Shown: piece after piece, positions 1 through 6,136 of the stretch | How the letters are laid out: each line of letters opens with the position of its first letter | Numbering within the stretch: the first letter of the stretch is position 1 | NCBI GenBank assembly: GCA_039029935.1 | Contig: JBCCFC010000448.1 | Coordinates: 1-9,588, forward strand | Direction: 5' to 3' | Source of the DNA: G039029935 sp039029935 | GTDB lineage: Bacteria > Chloroflexota > Anaerolineae > Caldilineales > Caldilineaceae | Length of the DNA stretch: 9,588 bases | Notes under the pieces: model-generated | Databases searched by the model: none | The model's input: only the letters and a program-made list of their open reading frames with translations | What the model was told of the DNA's origin: nothing | Made by a program: the position numbers and the translations under genes

Positions 1-29
1 CATTATTGTAGGGCTATTTTGGTTGATTT

Positions 30-43
30 AACAAAATTTTGTT
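30..43. promoter_or_regulatory. 14-bp perfect palindrome, possible operator
   Basis: AACAAAATTTTGTT is a perfect two-fold palindrome about 130 nt upstream of the kelch gene. Perfect AT-rich palindromes of this size can be dimeric repressor sites, but no regulator gene is visible here and no good promoter could be placed around it. It could equally belong to the 3' end of an upstream gene outside the window. The palindrome is certain; its role is not. Confidence 0.3.
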
Positions 44-72
44 CATTCAGAAAATGTTCGAGATGAACACTG

Positions 73-128
73 CCAGGAAGGGGTAACGAAATACTTGCGT
101 ATGCCTCATATCGATCACCCCTTCCTGG
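73..128 (+). repeat. 12-bp perfect inverted repeat in the leader of the kelch gene
   Basis: CCAGGAAGGGGT (73-84) is exactly complementary to ACCCCTTCCTGG (117-128), with a 32-nt loop. The loop contains a small 4-bp hairpin (ATAC 91-94 with GTAT 99-102). The GC-rich stem ends 36 nt before the Shine-Dalgarno site of the kelch gene. No T-run follows, so it is not a canonical intrinsic terminator. It could be a leader structure, a factor-dependent terminator of an upstream gene, or a protein-binding site. Confidence 0.5.
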
Positions 129-164
129 AAGACTGTATGTCTCTGCTTACATTTTTATTACTTT

Positions 165-169
165 GAGGG
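165..169 (+). promoter_or_regulatory. Ribosome binding site of the kelch gene
   Basis: GAGGG lies 6 nt upstream of the ATG at 176. It decides between two overlapping ATGs: the one at 172 is only 2 nt from the motif and opens an 11-codon frame, while 176 has normal spacing and opens the long frame. Confidence 0.7.
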
Positions 170-175
170 CGATGA

Positions 176-3100
176 ATGACTTTATCAAATGCTGTTTGCT
201 CTAAACGATATTTACAACAATCTATAGACAGACAGAAAAACCATAGCGACTCTCTATCCCTATTATTTCTGCTGGTCCTTGTGTTTTGCGCCATCCCCAA
301 AACACTCATCGCAAGCACAGAGATGCAGCAGTCGATATACCCAACCAACAAAATCACGCAGGCGGATTGGATTACAGGGACCACGCAGGACGCGGCGGTT
401 GACCCTGCGCCCGGCACCAACACGATGAATGGCCCTGCGGCAACCGATTTGGCCTATCGACAATGGGTCACAGTGGACCCACTGCAATCCACCCGCCATG
501 AACACACCACAACCCGTCTACAAGATGGTCGTCTGCTGGTTGTTGGTGGGGCGGGGATGGGCATTATCCTGAGCAGTGTCGAACTCTTTGACCCCAATCC
601 CGATGTACAGTCACAATGGTCTACAGGCTCCCCCCTCACAACGGCGCGCCAAGGACATACAGCAACATTGCTGGACGATGGGCAGGTCTTGGTGGTGGGC
701 GGCTTAGGGAATGGTGCGCGGCTTCAATCGGTGGAACGATACGACCCCGATGCAGATAAATGGCACACGGTCGCCTCGCTTCAGATTGCCCGCAGTGACC
801 ATACCGCAACCTTGCTCAGTGATGGTCGCGTGTTGGTTATCGGTGGGGTTGGTGCCAGTGAGTCGGGTGGGTTTGGCGGTGGCGACAGCGCAGAAATTTA
901 CAACCCAGCCACCAACCGTTGGCAGCAAATTGCCCCCATGACCGTTGGCCGTTTTAACCACAGAACATTGCGCTTGACACAAGAGGGGGGCCGAGACCTT
1001 ATCCTTGTGACAGGCGGACAGGCAAGTCTGTTTGAAGCCCTCGATAGTGTCGCCCTTTATGATGTCACAGCCAACGCATGGATTGACACCATTCCCCTGC
1101 AACAAGCACGCTATGATCATACCATGACATTGCTTAACGATGGTCGCATTATGGTCACAGGTGGACGTGGTAATGGCGCAGACCTCGATGCATCATTGCG
1201 CTCCACCACCGAAATCATTGATATTGCGCAGGTGACAGCGGTCCTTGGTCAAGCCACGCAGAATATAGACCAGAATGTAGACCAGGAAATTTTCTCTGAT
1301 AGCCTAGAAAAAACGGTTGAGAGTAGAATGAGTCGCATGAGGGGCATGGACCTAGATACGTGGCATTATGTCGCCCCCCTACGCGGTGCGCGCACAGGAC
1401 ATACGGCAACGCTCTTGAGTGATGGCCGTCTGTTGTTGGTCGGCGGACTCGGTGCGGGTGGCGTATTGGCCGAAGTGTTGCTCTATGACCCCACGATTGG
1501 TGATCTTGGCTACTGGTCTACGGTCGCGACCTTGAATGCCGCTCGCTACAACCATACGGCCACCTATCTGGTGGATGGTCGTGTGCTAATCGTCGGTGGA
1601 TTCGATGACGGTGTGGGGAATACGCTGGCGACGGTTGAGGAATATGCACCCCGCAGTACACCGCCCGTGGGCAAATGGTCGTTGCTTGCCCCCGTTGACA
1701 AACCACGTTTTCTGCATACTGCCACGCTCCTGTCCAATGGTCGTCTTCTTGTTGCCGGTGGATTGAATGATGCTCTACGCAGCACGGAGTTGTTTGATGT
1801 CAGTAGTGGTGTTGTGGGACATTGGCAACCCGGTCCTGATATGCACCAAGCTCGCTATCTACACACGGCAACCTTAATCGAGCCACCAGATGGGCTAGAT
1901 GCAACCACAAGCCCTGTCATTGTTGTCGGTGGCATTGATGAGGATAGCAGCCCCGTGAGCCAAGTCGAATATTATCACAGTGATATAGGCAGTGATACCG
2001 GCAGCGATATAGACAGTGATAATAGCACAAATGCCTTTGGGAAATGGACCCTGTTGCCCGCGCTCAACAAACCTCGTTATCGGCACACGGCAACGCTTTT
2101 GCAGGATGGACGCCTGCTGGTTGCAGGTGGATTTGGCCTGGGGGGGAGACTGGGGCATGTTGAGTATTATGATACGTCCCAACTCGTGACACGCACACAC
2201 AGGGCGGGATCTCAGGATGCGGGTGAGCTGGGAGTATGGGTGGAGGCAACACCGATGAACTCTGTGCGTGACCGCCACACCGCTACCTTGCTGCATGATG
2301 GCCGTATCCTGGTGACGGGTGGGCGTGACGCCAGTGGACTGGGACTCGCCACTGCCGAAATCTATGACCCGCAGGAAGACCGCTGGACCACCATTGACCC
2401 TATGCAGGATGCGCGCCAGTTTCATACAGCTACACTGCTCCCCGATGGCCGTGTGTTGATCATCGGTGGGCAAAATCGTGGCATCAACCTCCGCTCCGTT
2501 GAAGTCTATGACCCTACAGTGGGTACACAGGGTGCGTGGCGTCAGCTTATGCCCATGAATGCTGCCCGCTATCTGCACACAGCCACACTCCTGCCCAATG
2601 GTCATGTGATGGTTGTTGGCAACGTAGGCACAACCAGCAGCGCAGAAATTTTTGATATTGGGGCCAATCGTTGGGCGACAACCGGGCCACTACGTGCGCC
2701 CCATGATCGTCATACAGCGACCTGTCTACAGGATGGGCGCGTGGTTGTCATCGGCGCAGGCTTTGTGACCGAGCCAGCGGTTGAGGTCTTTGACACCACA
2801 GGCAACGCGACCCAATTTGTTGTGCTGCCCGAAATCGATGTCTTTGTCACCAATGATGCCGACCAGGATAGTTTCTTTGCCACCAAAGAAGAGATTGCCC
2901 TTGCGCCAGAGACATACCTATACAATTTACCTGTTACCTTTCAAGTCGTTATTACAAATTATGGGCCAATTGATGTTAAACTTATCGAGATTGATAATTT
3001 AACCAACGGGCGGGCGCAGAATATTGCCAATTCATCCTGTGCTGCACGCGTGAATGATACATTGTCACCCGGCGAGTCGCTCACCTGTACCTTTGAAACA

Positions 3101-4099
3101 ACCGTGTTGGCGGATGATGCACTTGTGCTGAACAACGCCATCCAAGTTGTGGCCGAGGCCGATAACAGTCCCTTTGCCATCGGTCAACTTGCCATCGACA
3201 AGCGTATCTCTGTAATCTCCACGCCCGACTTGCAGCCCCAATTCAGCATTGAGCAGTTGGTAGACGCCAATGGTGATGGTGTGTTTGGCGACCAAGAGGA
3301 TGCGGCTATCCCCTTAGAAGATGTAACAATGCAGTTACGTATCACCAATGAGGGGCTGGAACAACTCCATCTTGACCAAATTGTCGATTATCAGGGTGCG
3401 ACCATTTGGGGCGATGACATCTCATTCTGTGCCACAGGGTCAGCCGCTACCATGAGCGCATTGAGTACGCTGGATGCAGGTGAGAGTTTTACCTGCTTTT
3501 TCCGAGATTTTTCGCCGCTCAAAGATGCGATTCGTTTGCCCTACACAACAACCATTGTGCTGCATGATGATGATGGCAATGTGGTGACGCCAAAAACAGC
3601 TACATTGGTGGGGACGGAAGATCAGAAACCACGTATTGACATCTGGCAACCAGACCCCGAACAGGTGCAGGAGATTCCCTCACCCAATAGCGAGATTGCC
3701 TGCCATGTGCGTGTGACCAACCAAAATCCATACGAGCCAGTCACGCTGATTAAGCTGCAACAGGAAGTGCAGGTGACACCGGAAGAAGGCAGCATGACCA
3801 CCGTGTTGCAGGCCGAAGATACCAACACGCTCTGCCGGATGCCACGCACCATTCCAGTGGGTGAAACCTATAGTTGCACCTACTACCGCTATGTCGAGGG
3901 CATGGGTGGTGAGCAGATCGCCTGCTTGGTCACAGTGCTGGCCGAGGATGACGATGGCAACCAGACCAGCATTGCCAAAACGACCGATATCTATACATTT
4001 ATCAGCCCCACCGCCTTACCCTTGATGGATGAACCTGTCTTAGAGAACCCGAATGAAACTTATCAATTGTTCATGCCGTTTATTGTGGTAGATCGGTGA
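176..4099 (+). CDS. Secreted kelch-repeat protein, 14 kelch motifs plus three Cys-paired beta domains
   Basis: This is a 1307-residue exported protein. The N-terminus has a basic n-region, a hydrophobic core at about 27-41 and a plausible signal peptidase I site after A46 (Leu-Ile-Ala). Residues 96-883 contain 14 kelch motifs of the pattern R-x-x-H-T-A-T-L-L-x-D-G-R-x-L-V-x-G-G. The lead Arg is at 107, 158, 206, 259, 312, 406, 457, 511, 560, 634, 698, 747 and 798, with His at 843 in the last. Residues 886-1290 form three beta-sandwich-like (DUF11/CARDB-style) domains, each with a C-x(n)-G-E-[ST]-x-[TS]-C cysteine pair. EF-hand-like loops occur at 894-905 and 1030-1041. The last 12 residues form a hydrophobic tail (LFMPFIVV). 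Kelch propellers are usually binding scaffolds. No catalytic residues of galactose oxidase could be identified, so adhesion or ligand binding at the cell surface is inferred. The HEPN-CBS gene starts 22 nt downstream. Confidence 0.9.
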   Translation: MTLSNAVCSKRYLQQSIDRQKNHSDSLSLLFLLVLVFCAIPKTLIASTEMQQSIYPTNKITQADWITGTTQDAAVDPAPGTNTMNGPAATDLAYRQWVTVDPLQSTRHEHTTTRLQDGRLLVVGGAGMGIILSSVELFDPNPDVQSQWSTGSPLTTARQGHTATLLDDGQVLVVGGLGNGARLQSVERYDPDADKWHTVASLQIARSDHTATLLSDGRVLVIGGVGASESGGFGGGDSAEIYNPATNRWQQIAPMTVGRFNHRTLRLTQEGGRDLILVTGGQASLFEALDSVALYDVTANAWIDTIPLQQARYDHTMTLLNDGRIMVTGGRGNGADLDASLRSTTEIIDIAQVTAVLGQATQNIDQNVDQEIFSDSLEKTVESRMSRMRGMDLDTWHYVAPLRGARTGHTATLLSDGRLLLVGGLGAGGVLAEVLLYDPTIGDLGYWSTVATLNAARYNHTATYLVDGRVLIVGGFDDGVGNTLATVEEYAPRSTPPVGKWSLLAPVDKPRFLHTATLLSNGRLLVAGGLNDALRSTELFDVSSGVVGHWQPGPDMHQARYLHTATLIEPPDGLDATTSPVIVVGGIDEDSSPVSQVEYYHSDIGSDTGSDIDSDNSTNAFGKWTLLPALNKPRYRHTATLLQDGRLLVAGGFGLGGRLGHVEYYDTSQLVTRTHRAGSQDAGELGVWVEATPMNSVRDRHTATLLHDGRILVTGGRDASGLGLATAEIYDPQEDRWTTIDPMQDARQFHTATLLPDGRVLIIGGQNRGINLRSVEVYDPTVGTQGAWRQLMPMNAARYLHTATLLPNGHVMVVGNVGTTSSAEIFDIGANRWATTGPLRAPHDRHTATCLQDGRVVVIGAGFVTEPAVEVFDTTGNATQFVVLPEIDVFVTNDADQDSFFATKEEIALAPETYLYNLPVTFQVVITNYGPIDVKLIEIDNLTNGRAQNIANSSCAARVNDTLSPGESLTCTFETTVLADDALVLNNAIQVVAEADNSPFAIGQLAIDKRISVISTPDLQPQFSIEQLVDANGDGVFGDQEDAAIPLEDVTMQLRITNEGLEQLHLDQIVDYQGATIWGDDISFCATGSAATMSALSTLDAGESFTCFFRDFSPLKDAIRLPYTTTIVLHDDDGNVVTPKTATLVGTEDQKPRIDIWQPDPEQVQEIPSPNSEIACHVRVTNQNPYEPVTLIKLQQEVQVTPEEGSMTTVLQAEDTNTLCRMPRTIPVGETYSCTYYRYVEGMGGEQIACLVTVLAEDDDGNQTSIAKTTDIYTFISPTALPLMDEPVLENPNETYQLFMPFIVVDR
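1259..1282 (+). repeat. Two 12-bp tandem copies in a kelch linker insertion
   Basis: CAGAATATAGAC and CAGAATGTAGAC are adjacent and differ at one base. They lie in the roughly 45-residue, charged, probably non-propeller insertion between kelch motifs 5 and 6. They encode Asn-[Ile/Val]-Asp-Gln units. This is a small in-frame slippage product. Confidence 0.6.
1979..2026 (+). repeat. Four 12-bp imperfect tandem copies coding a Ser-Asp-rich loop
   Basis: Four 12-nt units (1979-1990, 1991-2002, 2003-2014, 2015-2026) encode Ser-Asp-x-x tetrads at residues 602-617. They form an Asp-rich loop inserted after kelch motif 9. In-frame slippage has extended the loop. The regular acidic spacing could bind divalent cations, but that is inference. 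Confidence 0.65.
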
Positions 4100-4108
4100 A
4101 TGATCACA

Positions 4109-4113
4109 AAGGA
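4109..4113 (+). promoter_or_regulatory. Ribosome binding site of the HEPN-CBS gene
   Basis: AAGGA lies 8 nt before the ATG at 4122, inside the 22-nt gap after the kelch stop codon. The short gap without a terminator supports co-transcription with the kelch gene and fixes the start. Confidence 0.7.
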
Positions 4114-4121
4114 CAGAACTA

Positions 4122-4844
4122 ATGGCCGACCGCATAGATCAACTGACACCAGACCAACGCAACCGGATTGAGCGGTTTCTTGCCGCGTATAATGCCATTG
4201 ACGTGGAGTTGCGAGAACGAATCAATGTGGAAACGTGGATGCCGCTCTCAGAGGTGATTGAGAGCTACGCACGCAAAAATCAATATTGGCAGGATGAACG
4301 GGAATTGCGCACCTTTAGCAAGCTGCGCAATTTTGTTGTTCACAGCACCACCAAGGCACATGAGCAGTTGGCTGTGCCAACCGAGGATGTGGTGCAGGAT
4401 ATCGAGCAAATCCATGCTCGCCTCTTTGAGCGTGTCATTCCGCGCTTTTCACGCAAAGTCATCACCCTTCACCCACGTCGATCACTGGCCGATGTGCTAC
4501 GGATTATCGACAAAACCGACTTTTCACAGTTGCCTGTCTATGATGGCGACCAATTTATTGCTCTGTTGACAGAGAACGGCATCACCCGCTGGCTGGCGCA
4601 TCATCTCCAGACGCAAATGAGCTTAGTTGACATGGAAGAGGTTTCTGTGGATACTATTCTGAAAGAGGAAGAGAATCGTCAAAACGTTCTCTTTGCATCA
4701 AGGCGAGCCGCTGTGGATCGGGTCGCCAGCCGTTTTGATCAAAGCCCACTTTTAGAGGCCGTGATTCTGACAGAAACAGGGAAACGCTATCAAAAGCCAT
4801 TGGGCATCGTGACACGCTGGGACATTATCGACTTTTTAATCTAG
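4122..4844 (+). CDS. HEPN-like helical domain fused to a CBS-domain pair
   Basis: This is a 240-residue soluble protein with no signal peptide or membrane segment. Residues 1-107 look all-helical and contain Leu-Arg-Asn-Phe-Val-Val-His, with R69 and H74. This fits the HEPN R-x(4-6)-H motif with the usual polar residue after Arg, followed by a typical last-helix segment. In HEPN families this Arg/His pair forms the RNase site of a dimer. Residues about 108-166 and 172-238 are two CBS motifs forming a Bateman module, the second ending in the familiar Gly-Ile-Val-Thr-x-Trp-Asp-Ile. CBS pairs usually bind adenosine nucleotides and gate a partner domain. The inferred role is a nucleotide-controlled RNase or RNA-binding switch. 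Alternatively the helical domain may be a non-catalytic dimerisation module. It is probably co-transcribed with the kelch gene, an odd partner because that product is exported. The CBS call is firm; the HEPN call rests on one motif and the helical context. Confidence 0.85.
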   Translation: MADRIDQLTPDQRNRIERFLAAYNAIDVELRERINVETWMPLSEVIESYARKNQYWQDERELRTFSKLRNFVVHSTTKAHEQLAVPTEDVVQDIEQIHARLFERVIPRFSRKVITLHPRRSLADVLRIIDKTDFSQLPVYDGDQFIALLTENGITRWLAHHLQTQMSLVDMEEVSVDTILKEEENRQNVLFASRRAAVDRVASRFDQSPLLEAVILTETGKRYQKPLGIVTRWDIIDFLI

Positions 4845-4879
4845 TAGAAGTCCGACTTTTGATAAAAGTCTGACTTCTA
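4845..4879 (+). terminator. Strong hairpin directly after the HEPN-CBS gene, probable terminator
   Basis: The arms 4845-4860 and 4864-4879 pair over 16 positions with one mismatch (C4853 against T4871) and a 3-nt loop, starting at the base after the stop codon. There is no T-run after the stem, so termination would be atypical or factor-assisted. Each arm contains its own near-palindrome AAGTCnGACTT (4848-4858 and 4866-4876). The site could therefore also be a tandem operator for the lipoprotein gene or a dispersed genomic repeat. Confidence 0.55.
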
Positions 4880-4906
4880 TCCTAAAAACTTATAAATATT
4901 GCACAA

Positions 4907-5860
4907 ATGAACGATACAGATACCACTACTCAATACAAAGATAGTCATACGAGGCATCTCAATCACAACCGCCCAAACTGCATTTGCGCGATTTATCGTT
5001 GCCCTCAATACGTTACAAGAGCCACAATTCCGTTCATTGCCACAACGCTCATCCTTTTTCTGAGCGGGTGTAGCATTCTTGGTGGGGGCGTACCAACGCG
5101 GACCCCGTTTCCGACCTTTACACCAACACCCATCGAAGGAGGAGGGGACGCAGAGGTTAGTTTGACCGTTAGAAATGCCGAGCCGGATACGGCCAATGCC
5201 GAATCAGGGTTGGTTGTTCTTGACGCCAGCAATGTCAACAACGAGGTCGCAGAGCCAGATGTGCTGGTAAACACCACACCGACAGCGGTCCTCCCGGCCA
5301 CATTGATTCCCACCCCAACCGCGACTCCTATCCCATCTGATACACCCATTCCGACAGAAACGCCAACGCCTGCCCCGACCAATACATCAACCCTGACACC
5401 TATTCCACCGACGATGACGCCGCGCCCAACCCAGACATCAACGCCTACGCCTACACCGACGCCAACATTTACACCCACCCCCAACTATCCATTTGTCCTC
5501 GAATCAGAACTCAAATTCCCCACAGAATCACTAGCGCCCAACGTTGTGCGCATCTTCTTGTATGTCTATGACGCCAATGCCTATGGGTTAGAGGGCTTTA
5601 GCCTCTCGGTCAAACATGATGGCTTTGACCTTGATGTCTCCGCCACCTCCGACGATGGACTACCCGAACAGACACGCGAGACACCGGGTCCCTATAGCAA
5701 ATTTACCAACATGAATGTCATCCTCGTCGAACCGCAGGAAGGCCGTTGGGAGATTCAGCTTGTCGATGCTGCTGGACGACCTGCTGGCCCCGTCGCGACC
5801 TTTGATCTGACTTCGCAGGAGTTGACGCGTGAGTTGTATGTGCGCTATCGGCAGAAGTAG
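4907..5860 (+). CDS. Lipoprotein with Thr/Pro-rich spacer and C-terminal beta domain
   Basis: This 317-residue protein is predicted to be exported and lipid-anchored. It has an unusually long n-region (about 37 residues, with Cys at 25, 27 and 32), a hydrophobic stretch at about 38-52, and a lipobox Leu-Ser-Gly-Cys with the modifiable Cys at 55. Residues 56-122 are low-complexity. Residues 123-192 are a Thr/Pro spacer rich in Thr-Pro pairs, as seen in many Chloroflexota surface proteins. Residues about 194-317 look like one beta-sandwich domain ending in Glu-Leu-Tyr-Val-Arg-Tyr-Arg; I do not recognise its function. ATG 4907 is the first start after an in-frame stop at 4883, and no GTG or TTG offers a shorter form. 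No Shine-Dalgarno site is visible. An AT-rich TATAAA at 4891-4896 could be a -10 box giving an almost leaderless mRNA. A hairpin lies upstream and a repeat-filled gap downstream, so it is probably monocistronic. Confidence 0.85.
   Translation: MNDTDTTTQYKDSHTRHLNHNRPNCICAIYRCPQYVTRATIPFIATTLILFLSGCSILGGGVPTRTPFPTFTPTPIEGGGDAEVSLTVRNAEPDTANAESGLVVLDASNVNNEVAEPDVLVNTTPTAVLPATLIPTPTATPIPSDTPIPTETPTPAPTNTSTLTPIPPTMTPRPTQTSTPTPTPTPTFTPTPNYPFVLESELKFPTESLAPNVVRIFLYVYDANAYGLEGFSLSVKHDGFDLDVSATSDDGLPEQTRETPGPYSKFTNMNVILVEPQEGRWEIQLVDAAGRPAGPVATFDLTSQELTRELYVRYRQK
5273..5482 (+). repeat. Low-complexity Thr/Pro spacer coding region
   Basis: This 210-nt stretch is dominated by ACN and CCN codons (residues 123-192 of the lipoprotein). 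Codons are mixed rather than a perfect microsatellite, so protein-level selection maintains it. It probably acts as an extended, possibly glycosylated stalk that lifts the C-terminal domain off the membrane. Confidence 0.8.
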
Positions 5861-5875
5861 GGGTGTGCGGGTGTA

Positions 5876-5907
5876 ATAGTGTGATAGTGTGATAGTGTGA
5901 TAGTGTG
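5876..5907. repeat. Four perfect tandem copies of an 8-bp unit
   Basis: ATAGTGTG is repeated four times without change at 5876-5883, 5884-5891, 5892-5899 and 5900-5907. A related GTGTAATAGTG lies just before. The array starts 15 nt after the lipoprotein stop codon and ends about 10 nt before the large inverted-repeat element. Perfect octamer arrays are prone to slippage and so may vary in copy number between strains. No function can be assigned. Confidence 0.85.
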
Positions 5908-5916
5908 GACGATTCG

Positions 5917-6099
5917 ATACTACAACGGATTTGGGATGGGGAACGGATTTCTGTCGTGCCTTGAAAGTATCTCAGGTTGGCTACCTGAGCGTCGGAAGAT
6001 AGCCCGAAAAACGTTCAGTATCTGCGATGGTTCACTTAATGGGCATCTTCCATGTGAAGACGAAAAAATCCGTTCCCCATCTCAAACCCGTTGTAGCAT
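5917..6099. repeat. Large inverted-repeat element (MITE-like or structured RNA) before the NACHT gene
   Basis: The arms 5917-5950 and 6066-6099 are complementary at about 31 of 34 positions. The core 5920-5950/6066-6096 matches at 29 of 31, and one of the two differences is a G-U pair in a + strand transcript. Each arm holds two copies of AACGGRTTT 18 nt apart (5924-5932 and 5942-5950; inverted at 6066-6074 and 6084-6092). Inside lie a perfect 7-bp hairpin (5971-5977/5983-5989) and a second stem (5994-6005 with 6041-6051, one bulge). No transposase and no clear target-site duplication are visible. Options are a non-autonomous transposable element, a dispersed intergenic repeat, or a non-coding RNA or 5' leader of the NACHT gene, whose ATG is 38 nt downstream. 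Confidence 0.7.
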
Positions 6100-6136
6100 A
6101 CTTCTTGATTTCACCGAACCAACAGCAATCTAAACA

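Larger units (their letters stand above)
461..2824 (+). repeat. Array of 14 kelch motifs (about 49-54 residues each)
   Basis: Fourteen degenerate repeats encode kelch blades. The spacing between lead Arg residues is mostly 48-54. It is 94 between motifs 5 and 6, 74 between 9 and 10, and 64 between 10 and 11, where insertions extend the loops. Motif 4 has an extra acidic/Gly segment, motif 9 an insertion before its Gly-Gly, motif 13 has Gly-Asn and motif 14 Gly-Ala in place of Gly-Gly. The units are diverged at DNA level, so this is an old array, unlike the HEAT array at the other end of the window. Confidence 0.85.

Noticed and set aside
172..204. Alternative start ATG at 172
   Set aside because: It opens an 11-codon frame including stop, and lies only 2 nt after the GAGGG motif.
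1895..2605. 236-codon antisense frame inside the kelch gene
   Set aside because: It is opposite a strongly supported kelch coding region, has no recognisable domain and lacks a ribosome binding site.
461..2824. Galactose oxidase-like enzymatic role for the kelch propellers
   Set aside because: No Tyr/Cys/His copper-site arrangement could be recognised; the motif pattern alone only supports a propeller scaffold.
5005..5484. Antisense 159-codon frame rich in Gly and Val
   Set aside because: It is the shadow of the Thr/Pro codons of the lipoprotein spacer (ACN/CCN read in reverse) and has no start context.
5897..6133. 78-codon frame starting at a GTG and ending 3 nt before the NACHT ATG, in the same frame
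   Set aside because: It starts inside the octamer array and runs straight through the inverted-repeat element, has no Shine-Dalgarno site and a composition unlike the neighbours. The structure explains the open frame better than a protein does.
5861..6136. tRNA, retron RNA or other known RNA gene in the gap before the NACHT gene
   Set aside because: No tRNA cloverleaf or conserved tRNA boxes are present, and no reverse transcriptase gene is in the window to support a retron.
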